DNA from: Dreissena polymorpha
Taxonomy: Eukaryota > Mollusca > Bivalvia > Myida > Dreissenidae
Assembly (NCBI RefSeq): GCF_020536995.1
Contig: NC_068364.1
Span: forward strand, 50,886,908 to 50,950,907
Direction: 5' to 3'
Length of the DNA stretch: 64,000 nt
In this document: positions 1-12,090 of the stretch, piece by piece
Position numbering within the stretch: the first letter of the stretch is position 1
How the letters are laid out: every line of letters starts with the position of its first letter
Notes under the pieces: model-generated
What the model was told of the DNA's origin: nothing
What the model saw: the letters and a program-made list of their open reading frames with translations, nothing else
Databases searched by the model: none
Program-made: the position numbers and the translations under genes

Positions 1-1736
1 GTAGAAGGCGTAGTTCCATCAAATATTCCACATTATGGAAATGGTCTCACCAGAAATGAACTAATTAAAATATACTTTATGGAAGGACTAAAATAAATGG
101 AAATAGTCCGGTTAACTTTCAGGATCCTTTTCTAAAATGTGATGGCGACTAACTTATATAGTGTGAGCAATAGTGTGTATTGTTTGATGATAAGAACTGT
201 GTGTGTTGACATAATTATAATACACTAGAGAGAATATCACTTTCTCGCAAGTGTGATTTTTGTGTTCTCATGTGTACATAGATGTATATACTAATCGACT
301 ATTTGAATAATGTCATTGTGACAATACTGTGATTTCACTGTATAGAACTGTTAAACGTTGATATATTTAAAATTGTTATCTTTTATATTTCTCATTTATA
401 CAAGACCTATTATTTATTAAGATTATAGATAGGAGAACCAATCGATGGCCAATATCAAAAGTTCGTACTAAGTTTGCTTTACTTTTGTTCACGAATGATA
501 GCGACGATGTTTTGTTGTCCTCGATGTTAACCATTTTATTTACACTGGTCTAAATAATTATCCAGTATTACTACATGTCTTTCAGAATTTGAATTGATGT
601 ATATTCGCCTTAAGCTCATTGTGATATGTTGACTTTGAATATGAAATTATCTGGCTATGATCAAAGTTTTATTTATAAAATTATTTGGCTATGATCACAT
701 TTTTTATTTTACTTTATCAAAACAATACTGTAAAGTGTTCCCAGACAAAATATACATTATATACATTAATGATATATGTGATAAGTGAAAGTTTTTCATA
801 AAAGCTGCTCATATTGAGTTGGAAAACCAAAGCTACACGTGAACTGGGTATTAATTATTGCATGTAATATTTTACTTTAGTACTCTGTCAACAGGGTATT
901 CCTGATGTATTTTGATTTACTGCATGGATGAACAACTACATTGTAGATGTGTTATATGCTTCATGCTGATTATTATTATTCCCATATGCATCTGCTGGCT
1001 GTTATGCCAAATATGGTACATGTCTTAATGTTATCATATATATTCCGGTTTGTTTAAAAACAAAAGTACCTTTAACTATTATCTTTTCATGGTGATTCCA
1101 AGGTCAATGTCTCACTTGTAGGTCGGTTTAATTATAATTTACTATTCACTGTAAGGGGGCTCGACATGTTGACCTTGGGTATTTTTTTATTTCTTTCAAA
1201 CACATTAGATTTGAAGATCCCTACTCTTAAGTACATGTTGCACAATTTTGATAAACAGGATCAACATATTGAACGCCATGTGAAGTACATAGGATTTAGT
1301 GGGAAATTAACATCACATAATTCATTGTCAACTTTAATTAACCGATTGTATAACAATACAAGATTATAAAAGTTATTTCAAAATTTAAATAAAACGATAA
1401 ATAAAAGCATATATATAAAAGATATTTCGGTATAGTTTGAAAACCAGGAGTCAAAATGACCAAATGCTTGAAAAAAATAGGGGTCAAAATGAAAACGTTT
1501 TGTGTCAAAATACTAGAGTTAATTCAAATTTGTTCATTTATGAATGTTTACTTTTTTGTGATAGCTTATTTATCACAACCATAGCGAACATAGTTTCAAA
1601 AAGAATTATTTGCAACATACACAATCTCTTTTGTCATTTTGTTAAGTTTGATTATGAAAAACAAATTTGTCAAAATGACGCAAGGCTAATTTTTGGAGTC
1701 AAAAATGAAAAAATAAAAATTGCATCAAATTGATGG
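1..1736. other. AT-rich non-coding stretch
   Basis: I see no exon, RNA gene or repeat boundary here. The short open frames (about 60-100 codons) have no domain-like composition and no splice context, so I leave them out. Confidence 0.5.
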
Positions 1737-3970
1737 AACCAACAGATTTACTGTAGTCCTTAAAGTCCATAAATTAACTCGACTACCAAACAATGTTTCG
1801 AGCAATGTTGGGGCAGAACCATGGTGGTTCACTATCAAGTTCAGGGTCCAGCGATCTGATCATAATAAGTATTTCCATGTTCTTTCAGGGTAAAATGTCC
1901 AATATCGTCTTCATTTAGGAAGTCCAATGAATTTATAGTCCTTGACGAGTCAACTAATATGTATGGACACTTGACCTCAATGACCCTTTTTCCATGGCAT
2001 GATCATAAAAATATTCTGTCGGAGAAAGTTCCAAGATAGTCGAACTCCTTTGAAATGACCAATCCACACTCCTCTACAGAGCATCTCTTGTGACTGGGCT
2101 TCATCAATGCCAAGTATTCTGCCACGGATTTTGGTTCTTGCCTGTGTCCATATCGTGTTGCCTTGTTGCCCTTAAATGACGAACCACCCAACAAGGCTGC
2201 AACTAGAGACACTGTCGCTTGGTTTGACCCTTTCTATGCGATAACTCTAGAATGGCTAGCCACACTATTGAAGTTGGATGAGGTTATGATCCCCTATCTG
2301 TACTTCAACCAGTGGACAGAATCCTTCTACTTCACTGTAAGCTTCTCAATTACCCTTTTCTCTTCTTCACTGTACTTAGCTTATGCTTCACTTCCAGAAC
2401 ATTTCTCTTTTTGCTGAAGCATTAATGGTTCTACACTTGTTGTCACAGAGAGTTCTCTTCCTGGCACAATATGATCGTTCATGTGATCAGCAATATCTGG
2501 GAGTTTGGAAGGACCACACGTGGCACTTAATGACTGATCATTTTTGGCTAAAACTTTTGCACAATCCAGGAGTAACAGCTTTAACCCAAGGAAGGTTTGG
2601 ATAGTTCAAACTTAAGGTGTGATGCAGTACAGTTAAACTATCAAAGTTCACTGTTTGTAGTTGTTCTGGCAAAGGTTCATAACTAGTAACACTAAATTTT
2701 TTATTTTATCACGGAATGTTCTTCTTCACGGAGACCTCGCATATCGGTTTCGGATCAACCTTAGGGTCGTTTGGGACAATCCAACGTCATAGTGTTTCTG
2801 TCAAACAGTCATCACCAGGATTATCCCAATAGCCACGTGCCACGAAGTCCTTGATGCCAAAAAGCTGACCAGCAATATGTGTGCATGCTTCAACTTTTCT
2901 ACCAAACACAAGTGCATGACGCCCCTATTGACTCACCAATGTCACTGATGACTACTGTCACACTGTACTGAGTTCCACTAGTGTCACTAGACGGATTTGC
3001 CAGGAAGGTAAATGCAGTATTATGTTCGATATCGGTTGACGGGTTGAACATATAGCTACTGATATGGCCCGATTCCCACAAGGTGTAGGCACGCAGGGGT
3101 TTGTAAGCATGAAAGCTGTTTTCCAAATATTCCTCAAAGCAGCCTTTTGGATCTTCCTTTGCGATGTCATTAGCCGCATAGAGATACCGGGCTTAATTTG
3201 GTCCAGTGTGATATGTGGAACTTTGCGTATGTCCTTGGTCCATCCATGTTTCAAACTTGTTATATCTTGCAGTGTCTGCAGAAATGGGTCTTGATCATCT
3301 GCCTTAATGTTCAGGTGTCTTGCCAGTAGTGTATATATGTTTGTACGTTTCCCTTTTGAAGGGAGATCAAACAGCCGTCGAATCTCATTCAGGTCAGCAT
3401 TGCTCAAATTTGTAATGCCTCTGAAAGTCTGGGGCAGGGTAACCTGAAATTATAATTGATTACATTTAATTCAAATCCATGTCATATAAATGTTGACTGC
3501 TGAAGCATTCAAGAGGATGAATTTTCTGTATGACTTAACAAATATGTTCAATTATTTTGCATACTGAATAGGTACTGTACAAGGCCTTTGAGTATGATTT
3601 AACCCCCCCCCCCCCCGAGTAAGGAATACCAAAAAAGGAGGACACCCAAATTACCACAATGTCATTTCAAACGATCATACAGGTCTGATTACAAAAGTAT
3701 GTAAGAAAAATGAATTCAAATAAATATAAAGAGCCATTATTAACTCTAGAAGGAATTTTTAGTTCTAGTGTGTGATAAGTGGGTGGGTTTGGCAGTAGTT
3801 TAAATCAAATATAAGCACATTTTGTTTCACATTAGACTTTATTAAAACTTGTAGCATGACCATAAAACTGCAAAACTGTGTATCTGTTAATCAATTTATG
3901 AATAAATCAAATAAATAAGTAAATAATGTACCGTAAAATCGCCGTCATTAGAGCTGTCCTCCATCTCCAT
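1737..3970 (-). pseudogene. Broken SWIM zinc-finger / YqaJ-type nuclease gene
   Basis: Read on the minus strand, this resembles large uncharacterised invertebrate proteins that pair a SWIM zinc finger with a YqaJ-like exonuclease fold (recalled family knowledge). A plausible first coding exon is 3970-3932 (MEMEDSSNDGDFT, donor GTACAT). A second begins at 3443 after TTTCAG and continues in phase (VTLPQTFRGITNLS...). Recognisable blocks in order are: an N-terminal block with HGWTKDIRKVPHITLDQI; HAYKPLRAYTLWESGHI; a SWIM-like CTC...CTHIAGQLFGIKDF (about 3125-2830); and YqaJ-like blocks near 2290-2000 and 1990-1740, with NKATRYGHRQEPKSVAEYLA and a degraded nuclease segment ending in EVKCP-like residues. 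The reading frame is interrupted several times, so no intact product is expected. Such proteins occur in many copies in bivalves, so this may be a decayed copy of a mobile or multigene family rather than a lost single gene. Confidence 0.72.
3603..3616. repeat. Poly-C run
   Basis: An uninterrupted run of 14 C lies in the presumed intron of the SWIM/YqaJ pseudogene or just beside it. Its length may be assembly-sensitive. Confidence 0.8.
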
Positions 3971-4096
3971 GCTTCGGATTTTTCGCGCGTATATAACTCG
4001 TAGCTATTAAGTAATAAGTAATTACTAATAAGTAATAACAAATAAATCATAACAAATAACTCATAATAAGTAACAAAAATATCCCTCCAGGGCTTC

Positions 4097-4345
4097 CGTA
4101 CCATTTAGTGTTTGTGTGTCATATGAATAGTAATATTTGCGGGAAATTAAAAGGAAAATTAATTACTAGTATATCACAAAAAACGTGCATCTTATATCTA
4201 TAAACATCTTTGCTACCAGACCACATATGGCGCTGAAATTTCGGCACTTGCTATATGGAACACTGATTCTTAATTTTTGTAACTGTATTTTACGAAATAT
4301 TGTACGCAATTTTCGTTGATTTTGAGTAGTAATGGGGCTTTAGGC
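4097..4345 (+). repeat. Interspersed repeat, copy 1 (second copy near 36256)
   Basis: The stretch from the motif TTAGTGTTTGTGTGTCATAT to GATTTTGAGTAGT aligns, in the same order and orientation, with 36256-36485 (TTAGTGTTCGTGTGTCGTAT ... GATTTTGAGTATC). Shared blocks include the 'gaatag..at..ttgcggga' and 'gcgttgaaatttggc'-like segments. No coding capacity is seen. The class is unknown. Confidence 0.6.
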
Positions 4346-6107
4346 TTGTTATATTAATGAAGCAAATATGTGTACAGCAAAGCACTTGTGAAAATAAATG
4401 AATTTATGTTTAATCCGTTTAATACATTTCCGTCGCCATAACCTCCCATGTCAGTGTGCCGCTACTGTGGTTTATGCCAAACCAAAACGTGTGTTAGGAG
4501 ATATACGTTTTTGTGTTGTTATTATGTGTGCAATGTGCCTCATGAATTGATTTCCTTAATTATTGTGATGCTCCATTTACTTCAGGCTAACACAATACAA
4601 ATCCCGCAAAAATAATATACCCAACAACAAAAAACAACATTCAAATGCGGACTGAAAGCGTGAAATTTGTGTGAGTTTTGTCAATCAAATATTGAAACAA
4701 TTGACCATGCAGTTACATTGAAGAATTATAGACAAAACTGCAACACTTTCTGAAAAAAGTGGACATTGAAATAAAATGAATAAAAAAAACGGCCTTTCTT
4801 GGCATTATCGACAAAAAAGTATACAATAATGTTTTGAATTGTATACTAATTTTATTGAAAACATTTATATTTAACATCAAAATTTAAAAGTGCATCCCAA
4901 ATTTTAATATTTTTATTAATTATCTTAAGATAAAAATACAGACAGAAGCAGAAATTGCCCTTATTAAAAACACATATGAAACAAATAATCAAAAATGCAT
5001 CCATTTGGATATTCTTTTTAAGTACATATTAAATTGTATAAAGGTGCCCATGCTCTCAACAATTGGAACGTGTTTATGTTTAAAACGTCAACATGCGTGT
5101 GTGACAGCGAGTGTGAATCCGCCTGAGTGCATGCACACTGTTTGCCTCTCATATAAAATGTGTTTTTTCTGACAATATATCTTGTATGTGTGTGTGAACT
5201 ATTATGAATCTTTGCACTTTTTTTTATTTTGTTTACAATTATGTAAAACTCAAAACAATTCCAAATGATTCCTAATGGTTGTTCCATACATGTTATATGT
5301 TATATCACCAATGTTGTATGTATGCACATGAAACTGGTGTCTTTGTAAATGTCAAACATGGAAAAATAAATAAATAAATGAGCAGTGTGTGTTTGCATAA
5401 AAATAACTGTATATTTACAGAGAACGAATCACTGATAAGAAACAAGCATCATGGATGGGACTTTTCCAAACGACAACTAAAATTGTCATATGGACTTTAT
5501 GTGGCCAGTGATTAAGGATTAAAGGCACTGATAATTTTATTGATCCAACAATTGGGTACAGATTTGTGTTAACAGTGACACTTACTATACATGTTAATAC
5601 AAGACATGTACTTATTTGATTTAAAACTTGAGCAGTTATTTTTTTAATATCGCACTTAAATATCACCACACTTGTAGTGGTAGAGGTTAAATCAACCGCT
5701 AAGACGTAGTAACGATAATACCTATAAATCGTATTTATAAACAGCTTGACAAAAGGAATAATATGCTTATTTAACTGTAATAAATTACTCAGAACTATAT
5801 AACGTATTGTTAAGTATTGTGTATTAGAATGGCTTTGTTCGGTATAATTAAATGAAAATGTCACATACTATCGTCGTTTTTATCAATAATCTTGATCAAT
5901 AACATGAACGTTTGGACCATATCCAGACTGCATAAACAGAACAGCTTCGACCAGCAACACGGTGTGTTAAATACATCGCAATTCTGACGTGTGATAAAGG
6001 AATCGGTCTTTCTAGCATACGTGTCCAATATGTACTAGCAGTTGTGTTTTAAATGCTACCGGTTAGACATGTATCAGTAGGTATCAAAAAAATCTTAAGA
6101 TGGCTTC
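4346..6107. other. AT-rich non-coding stretch
   Basis: No gene or RNA is recognised. The longest minus-strand frame (about 5415-5864) lacks any recognisable domain or splice context and is low in complexity. Confidence 0.45.
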
Positions 6108-6478
6108 GTTTTCTACTGTAAATATTAATATATTGGCCGATTATTTTAAACAAAATAGAAAAAGATACTGGTATAACCATTATCTATGATTTTGTGTTAT
6201 AACTCCCAAATAACCATTATCTATGCTTTTGAGTTGTAACCCCCAAATATTTCATAGTTCATTTTATTTACATTGGTTTCATTTTTTTACTGGCATCCGT
6301 GTGCAGTTTTCATTAACGGAACAGAACTGTGTAGGTTTTAAAAAATCTGCTTCATCTTGTAAGCGTAATTTCATATTTTTCTCAACTTCAAAGGGAGATG
6401 ATTCTGAACTTATTCTTACGTGGCTCATTTACGATAGGGGTTGAGTACTCATTGATATGAAAACACTGTAAAAGTTTT
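6108..6478 (+). repeat. Repeat 'A', left copy (inverted partner at 22326-22735)
   Basis: This segment, from TTTCTACTGTAAATATTAAT to ACACTGTAAAAGTTT, is present in reverse complement at 22735-22326. It has the same block order, including TATTGGCCGAT, an internal 'ataaccattatctatg' doublet, and GGTTGAGTACTCATTGATAT. No long open frame is present. The right copy merges into a tandem array of related ~155-bp units, so A is probably the edge of a tandem-unit element. Confidence 0.75.
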
Positions 6479-6630
6479 AATGTTTTAACGAACCGCCCCC
6501 ACCCTCTCACATATATATTTCATGGGCATAATAAAAACAAAAAATGGTTACAATAAAACAGCATATTTATTTAAAATAAAATGTCTACATCAAAACAAAA
6601 AGTTAACATAGAACACAAATAAAATAATTT

Positions 6631-6701
6631 GATTCTCCTGGGGCTCGAACCCTGGGCCTCTCACATGTGAAGCGAGCTTGTAACCACAACACTACGGAAC
6701 C
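6631..6701 (-). tRNA. tRNA-Val(CAC)-like gene, probably a pseudogene
   Basis: The minus strand starts GGTTCCGTAGTGTTGTGGTT, as tRNA-Val does. It has a five-pair anticodon stem around loop TTCACAT (anticodon CAC) and a T-loop TTCGAGC. The 3' acceptor strand (GAGAATC) pairs poorly with the 5' strand (GGTTCCG), and the T stem has a mismatch. It is best read as a decayed tRNA-Val or the head of a tRNA-derived SINE. Repeat B begins ~167 bp upstream of its 5' end, and repeat A lies ~153 bp beyond its 3' end. Confidence 0.6.
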
Positions 6702-6867
6702 GCTTGAACAATCACCTTTTAACTAAGATATTAATAAGTGACTGTAGTGTAACGCTTATCAATAAAGCAATAAACCGTGTAATCGCTGTCGTCTTGTAAA
6801 ATTAAAGATAATACGCGTTAACCAAAACTCGAACAGCAAAAGTCTGCGCTATTGTTACAAAAACCAC

Positions 6868-7208
6868 AAAATAAATATATTTTGATTATGTTTTGTTTTG
6901 TTTTTTAAACAGAAAGTTTCACCAGTTCGCGTATCTGCCCAGTCCCTGTGATATTTTATTACTGCCCAGTCCCTGTGATCAGTTATTAATTAAAAGAATT
7001 AGCTTTGCATTATTGGCAATAAATGTTGTAGAAAATGTAATAGGCACAACTGCAGTACTTATTTACAATAAATTACACACAAAATCACCACGAAGCAAGA
7101 TATTCTGACAACACAAATATATACATTGATCCGTAAAATAACATCTCCTCCCATAAGCGAAAAAAACGTATTACATACGAGTCGCCGCACTTCAGTGCGA
7201 CGCCAATA
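6868..7208 (+). repeat. Repeat 'B', left copy (inverted partner at 20645-21022)
   Basis: This begins AAAACCACAAAATAAATATA and ends in the small hairpin GTCGCCGCACTTCAGTGCGAC followed by GCCAAT. The same segment occurs in reverse complement at 21022-20645, where the end hairpin is GTCGCCGCCCTCCAGGGCGAC. The paired changes keep the hairpin intact. No coding capacity is seen. Confidence 0.78.
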
Positions 7209-10200
7209 AATATTCGAAAGACATGTTGGAGCTAAATGGTTCAAACTGGTCATATGTTGCATGTCACTCCTGTTTGATTTGGAATTATTTTTATCTCCTA
7301 AAACTGCCATTTGGCTCGGTAGCATTTGTGACATGTACAGATGGATTGATTCTCTCTGCTGACAGTCGTTAAACTAGTTACATCAGTGTTAATTGGAATA
7401 CTACTGGTCAGACTAGAATGCCCATAGGTGCGTTCTTTATGTGAAGACACGTCATAAGAACCTTCGTTTGTCAAGCAAACAATCATTGTCAACAGCTTTA
7501 AACGTCTAATTTGGCTGTAATACGATATCAATATGGATGGATAGATATCAATAAATATGTTCGCGTTTCTTTAACTTTATGATTAAAGAGGTTGATTTAT
7601 AAGCACAACACAAACGTGGTCATTTCAGCCGATGTAGAAATATAAAGCGTATACTGTATGTATCGAATTTTGCGAAAAATTAAGATCGTACCTTCCGTCA
7701 TTGGTATGATCACGGTAGTTGTTTTACCAAACTAAAATTTATACCTGTCGACTATTACGCTTGTGCGTGCGAATGTTAAATCTTCAAAAAACAACAACAT
7801 GATACTACATAATAGTCATACGTTAGATAGATAGCGTTTGGCAAGCATAGACAGTAAAATACAATTATTATTTCAATGCATAGAAGCTCCTCTGAAAAGT
7901 AAAAGCAAATTAATATAAATTACATGCTCGTTTCAACAGTACAAAGAGAAGTACTCACAATTATATGTTCGCCTTAAAAATAATTATTCTAAAATAATAC
8001 ACTAGTACAGACTGTGGATCGATAGCTTCTCCAGACAACGCTTTTTGTGTATGTCCAGAAACAGTATGTTCAACGGTGTTTCGTTACACATTTTTTGTAT
8101 TTAGAAATTTAGTATCACCTTTTTGTCTGCAATGCAGCATGGTAAATGGCATGTCCTTGTGGGCATTGTTTTTAGTATTTCCGTGGTTAATCGGTGACTT
8201 AGTATGGTTTTAAAGCAACTTGCTCCTTCTAAACTGTTCTGTTGCTTCTAAGATTATCAGTGTTCTTTGAACAAGTCTTCTAGAAGAATACAGGCGCACT
8301 ACTTAGGGGTATTGTCTGTTTTACAGAATCTCATCATATGCATATTTTTCAGATCTGTTTAAATACTTGCAGTCAAAGTTGGAATTTATTGTTGTCTCTT
8401 CTTCGCCATTCAACGAAGTACTTTATTGTATGAAAATGTATTGAGTACACTATTCTAATGACACAATATTTTATGACAGAACGCAAAGTGAGTTACATTA
8501 ATGATTGTAATCTTTTTAAGTATGTTAATACCGACACAGCATTCGAATACCGCTAACATATTGATATGTGAGTAGCGGTCGTTTGTTAACATTTGTCTGA
8601 ACACAAAATGTCTCGGATACCAAATGAATATAATTGATTGCAATGTAAATGTATTTCTGTAAGTATGTGTAGTTAATAGTTGTTGCAAAGGTGAATTAGT
8701 GATACAGTTTTAACAATGCTTTCTGTTTACAAAATGTGTTGCAAGACAAAATACGCTTTGAATAACTTTGAAAGGTAAAGACAATATAAATATGTAGATA
8801 GGCAAAGATAAGTGTTGATATAAACTGGTCGTTTAGAGACTTCGTGCGTTAGCAATAAAATCAAATAAGCACTGAATAACACTACACTAAGCTGTAAACA
8901 ATTTATAGTTTTGTGATGATCAAATAGATAACTCGTTAGGTTATAGTCACCTGAAATAATTTAACAACAACAACAACATTATCTTTATTAAGCTCAAATC
9001 ACAAGTACAGTGACACATGAGTATACAGTGGCAATGCATCGTATACAAAAATGTATTAATAATTGTGACATGGTGTTAAACTTTATATAGAAAATATAAG
9101 AAAGTGAGATGGAGATGAAATAGGATTTGAGACATAAATTTAAATTGAGTGGGGGAATGCTTATGTTGACCTGAGAAATAAACAGTATTTCCATTCGCCT
9201 GAATTACCTCTTTGTATACCTGGATTACTGAAACAGACTATAGTTATGGTTTCCCCGTTTGGTTGTATTTAAAACTCGGTGAATTTGATTGGTTAATTTA
9301 TTTTTATTTAGGGCGCTTTGCTGACCCTTGTGTAAACCCTGGAATTAGGTCAGAAATGTGCGTTTTTTGTTTTGTTTCACTGTTTTAGCTGCAGAATACT
9401 CACGGAGAGTGATTAATTTATTTATAAATTGGATATCAAATAAAGTGATTCTACTTGGAATAAATTGGAGTATTTAAAAGTTTAATGACCGAATGTGCAA
9501 TGACATATTCACGTGACATTGGCCTATGTTTTAGCAACATTATCACGCCAGATAACCATGTCCATGTTTGACCTGTGTCAGTGAACATGCGATTCGTAAG
9601 TAAAACTTTATGTTATTGTATCAACAAGTAGCTGTATATAATAATGTACTTAAATGTGTCAATTTGACATACATTAGTGAAATTGCATAACATGCAATAC
9701 TGTGTATGTACTTGTGTATTTTTATGCATGGCACATGAAATCTTATTTAATCTAAAGCTGAAAGGCATGGATGAGTGGTGGGGAGGTGGAGGCTGAGTAA
9801 ACGCGTTGTAATAAGTAATTAGTATCAAGTATTATTGGTTAGTAGTATATCATTGAGTATTCCAGCAAGGTTAACATTAAACATTAAATACATACATGAA
9901 CATTGCATATTATTTGGCTAGTGCAAGGTTTAAAATGTAAATAACAATTTGCTAACAACAATTATGAGTAAATAAGCAATTTGTGACATTGATAAGTGTT
10001 GCCAGATTAGAAAAAAATTGCATACAAAATATTTTAAACATGTGTAGTGAATGAAGTATTTTACATGTACTATGATGTAGTTATACCAATATGTTAGATT
10101 TGCATTCATGTTATTAAATATGAATTGATTAATTGGAACAAAATAAAAAGTACTGTAGTAGACAAGATTTTGTTCTCTACATAAACAAACTAGTCAACGT

Positions 10201-10939
10201 GTTTATGTTTAAAGTGATATTTTTATGGATGTGAATAAGTCCTATCAAATTTGATTGTATAAATACACAAAGATGATAAACATATACACCAAGCTAAACT
10301 ATTCAACGGGTTAATGTTTGAAATAATACTTTAATGAATTTACATTAAAAAAAATTAATCCTTTAAATACCTTGTTTTCAACAATTTCATAAATGTTAGC
10401 GTATTTGTTATACAGTGGTAGTATCTTTTTATAAACGTTGTTCTGTGTTCACAAAAAGGGGCATATAAGCATGTAGCAAAATTCATCCGCAACATCTCTG
10501 CATGTTCAATGAGGACATGTTCTCCCATTAATGTCTTGGCGGGTCCATCTATCTGTCTTATTTGGGAAAAAGTAATTACCAGTTCTAAGTTTAATAAATA
10601 ATGATGATCATTTTTAGTTAATGTGACTAAAAAAAAATCTAGTTAAATCGTATCCTTGTATAGTTTAAGCCTTTTTTTGAGTTTTTAAATGAAGTATGCC
10701 AGGTTTGCTGGTATTGATCAAGTATTATGCCTTTTATAGTGTAATTTATATTAGAAAAATGACCTTGACCTTGCGGTTTGAAGTAGTTGTGTGTTTTTTG
10801 TGCTGCCATAAAATGTGGGATATATGGATAACAATATATGGTAAAAAACTTTTCGTCATTAGATATACTTATTTTCACTTGAAATAACATGAAAACAACG
10901 ATGACATACATATTCATAATTGATATGGGCGACGCCATT
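7209..10939. other. AT-rich non-coding stretch
   Basis: 3.7 kb with no recognisable exon, tRNA or transposase fragment. A few short AAC/ACA runs occur (for example near 8965). I see nothing annotatable. Confidence 0.45.
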
Positions 10940-11128
10940 TTGTTTTAAAATGAGATTACTAGGCGTCAAGGTCTAGCGCGCACGTTGAAATTAAACTTCT
11001 ATTCTGCAGCAAAAAGAAAAGCAAACAAGCAAAGATAAACAACTTTTAACTTGAAACTGTTTTTTTTTTAACTGTTACTTTTAAACAAAACAACTTGAAA
11101 AGTAAAAACTATATAATAACACTTACGT

Positions 11129-12090
11129 GATGGATAAAGACAACAGTACGATACAGACAGGTGACAAACGCACGCGTAGCGTAATCAGTAGCATAAGTGA
11201 TGCCGATACAAGCGTATCGGAGCAGAAAAACATCAAACAAAAGAAGAAACAGATTTAAATAAATAAAGGGAGTGACACACAAGATGATTCGCAAGATGAA
11301 CAAGAGATCAATATCGCATCTGAACTACATAGCATAAACCAAAAACTTAGCAATATGATAACCAAAGACAGCAGTGATCTCAAAAAACTGATCAAAGATG
11401 TCGCTCTACAATTAAAAGAAGAAATGCTAGGTTCATTTGTCCTCAAAATTGAAAAGGTGGAAAGCGAGTTGTTCGAAAAGGAGCTAGAGAACGGCAAACT
11501 AGCAAAATAAATTGAAAAGTTAGGCAAAACCATTAATGAACAAATGAACGAAAATGAACATCTCCAGAAACAAATAAAAACGCAAGGTAAAACCAATGAA
11601 ACAAAAATGAATGAATAAGAACAATACAGTCGGCGCAGTAATATTAAATTAAAAGGCATTCCAGACAAAGAAAACGAAACTTTAAATGAAACGGCAGAAA
11701 AAGTCATACAAACACTGAGTAAAAACATACCTGATTTAAACCTTACATCGAACGACATTGACATTACACATATAATCGGCATTTTTAAGAAAAAATAATG
11801 ACAGGCCCATTGTTCTGAAAATGGTTTCGAGAATGAAAAGGAGCTACATAATGCGTCACGCAAAACACATTCGAAAACAGAGTGCCCAAATCTACGTCAA
11901 CGACCACCGAACTAAATTAAATGCTCATGTATTCGCATGCGTGCGGAAAAAAACAGACGGACATTGTGACATCCGCATGGTCCCGTGATGGTATAATCTA
12001 CTATAGGGACGTAAACGAACATATACACAAAGTGTCACCAGTGCAGTTCCACTACTGGATAGATCTACCCTGGCCAACTTCGCGCTAAAA
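11129..12090 (+). pseudogene. LINE ORF1-like RNA-binding protein, degenerate
   Basis: It starts MDKDNSTIQTGDKRTRSV, followed by a Lys/Glu-rich coiled-coil-like stretch. Next comes an RRM-like block with QYSRRSNIKLKGIPDKENE and THIIG, then a C-terminal block resembling the L1 ORF1 C-terminal domain (SAWSRDGIIYYRDVNEHIHK). These three parts in this order are typical of L1-type ORF1 chaperones, which coat the element RNA. Several stops interrupt the frame. The 202-codon open frame on the opposite strand is only its antisense shadow. Confidence 0.72.

Noticed and set aside
11255-11863. 202-codon minus-strand frame as a membrane protein gene
   Set aside because: It is the antisense of the Lys/Glu-rich LINE ORF1; the Phe/Ser/Leu richness follows from that.
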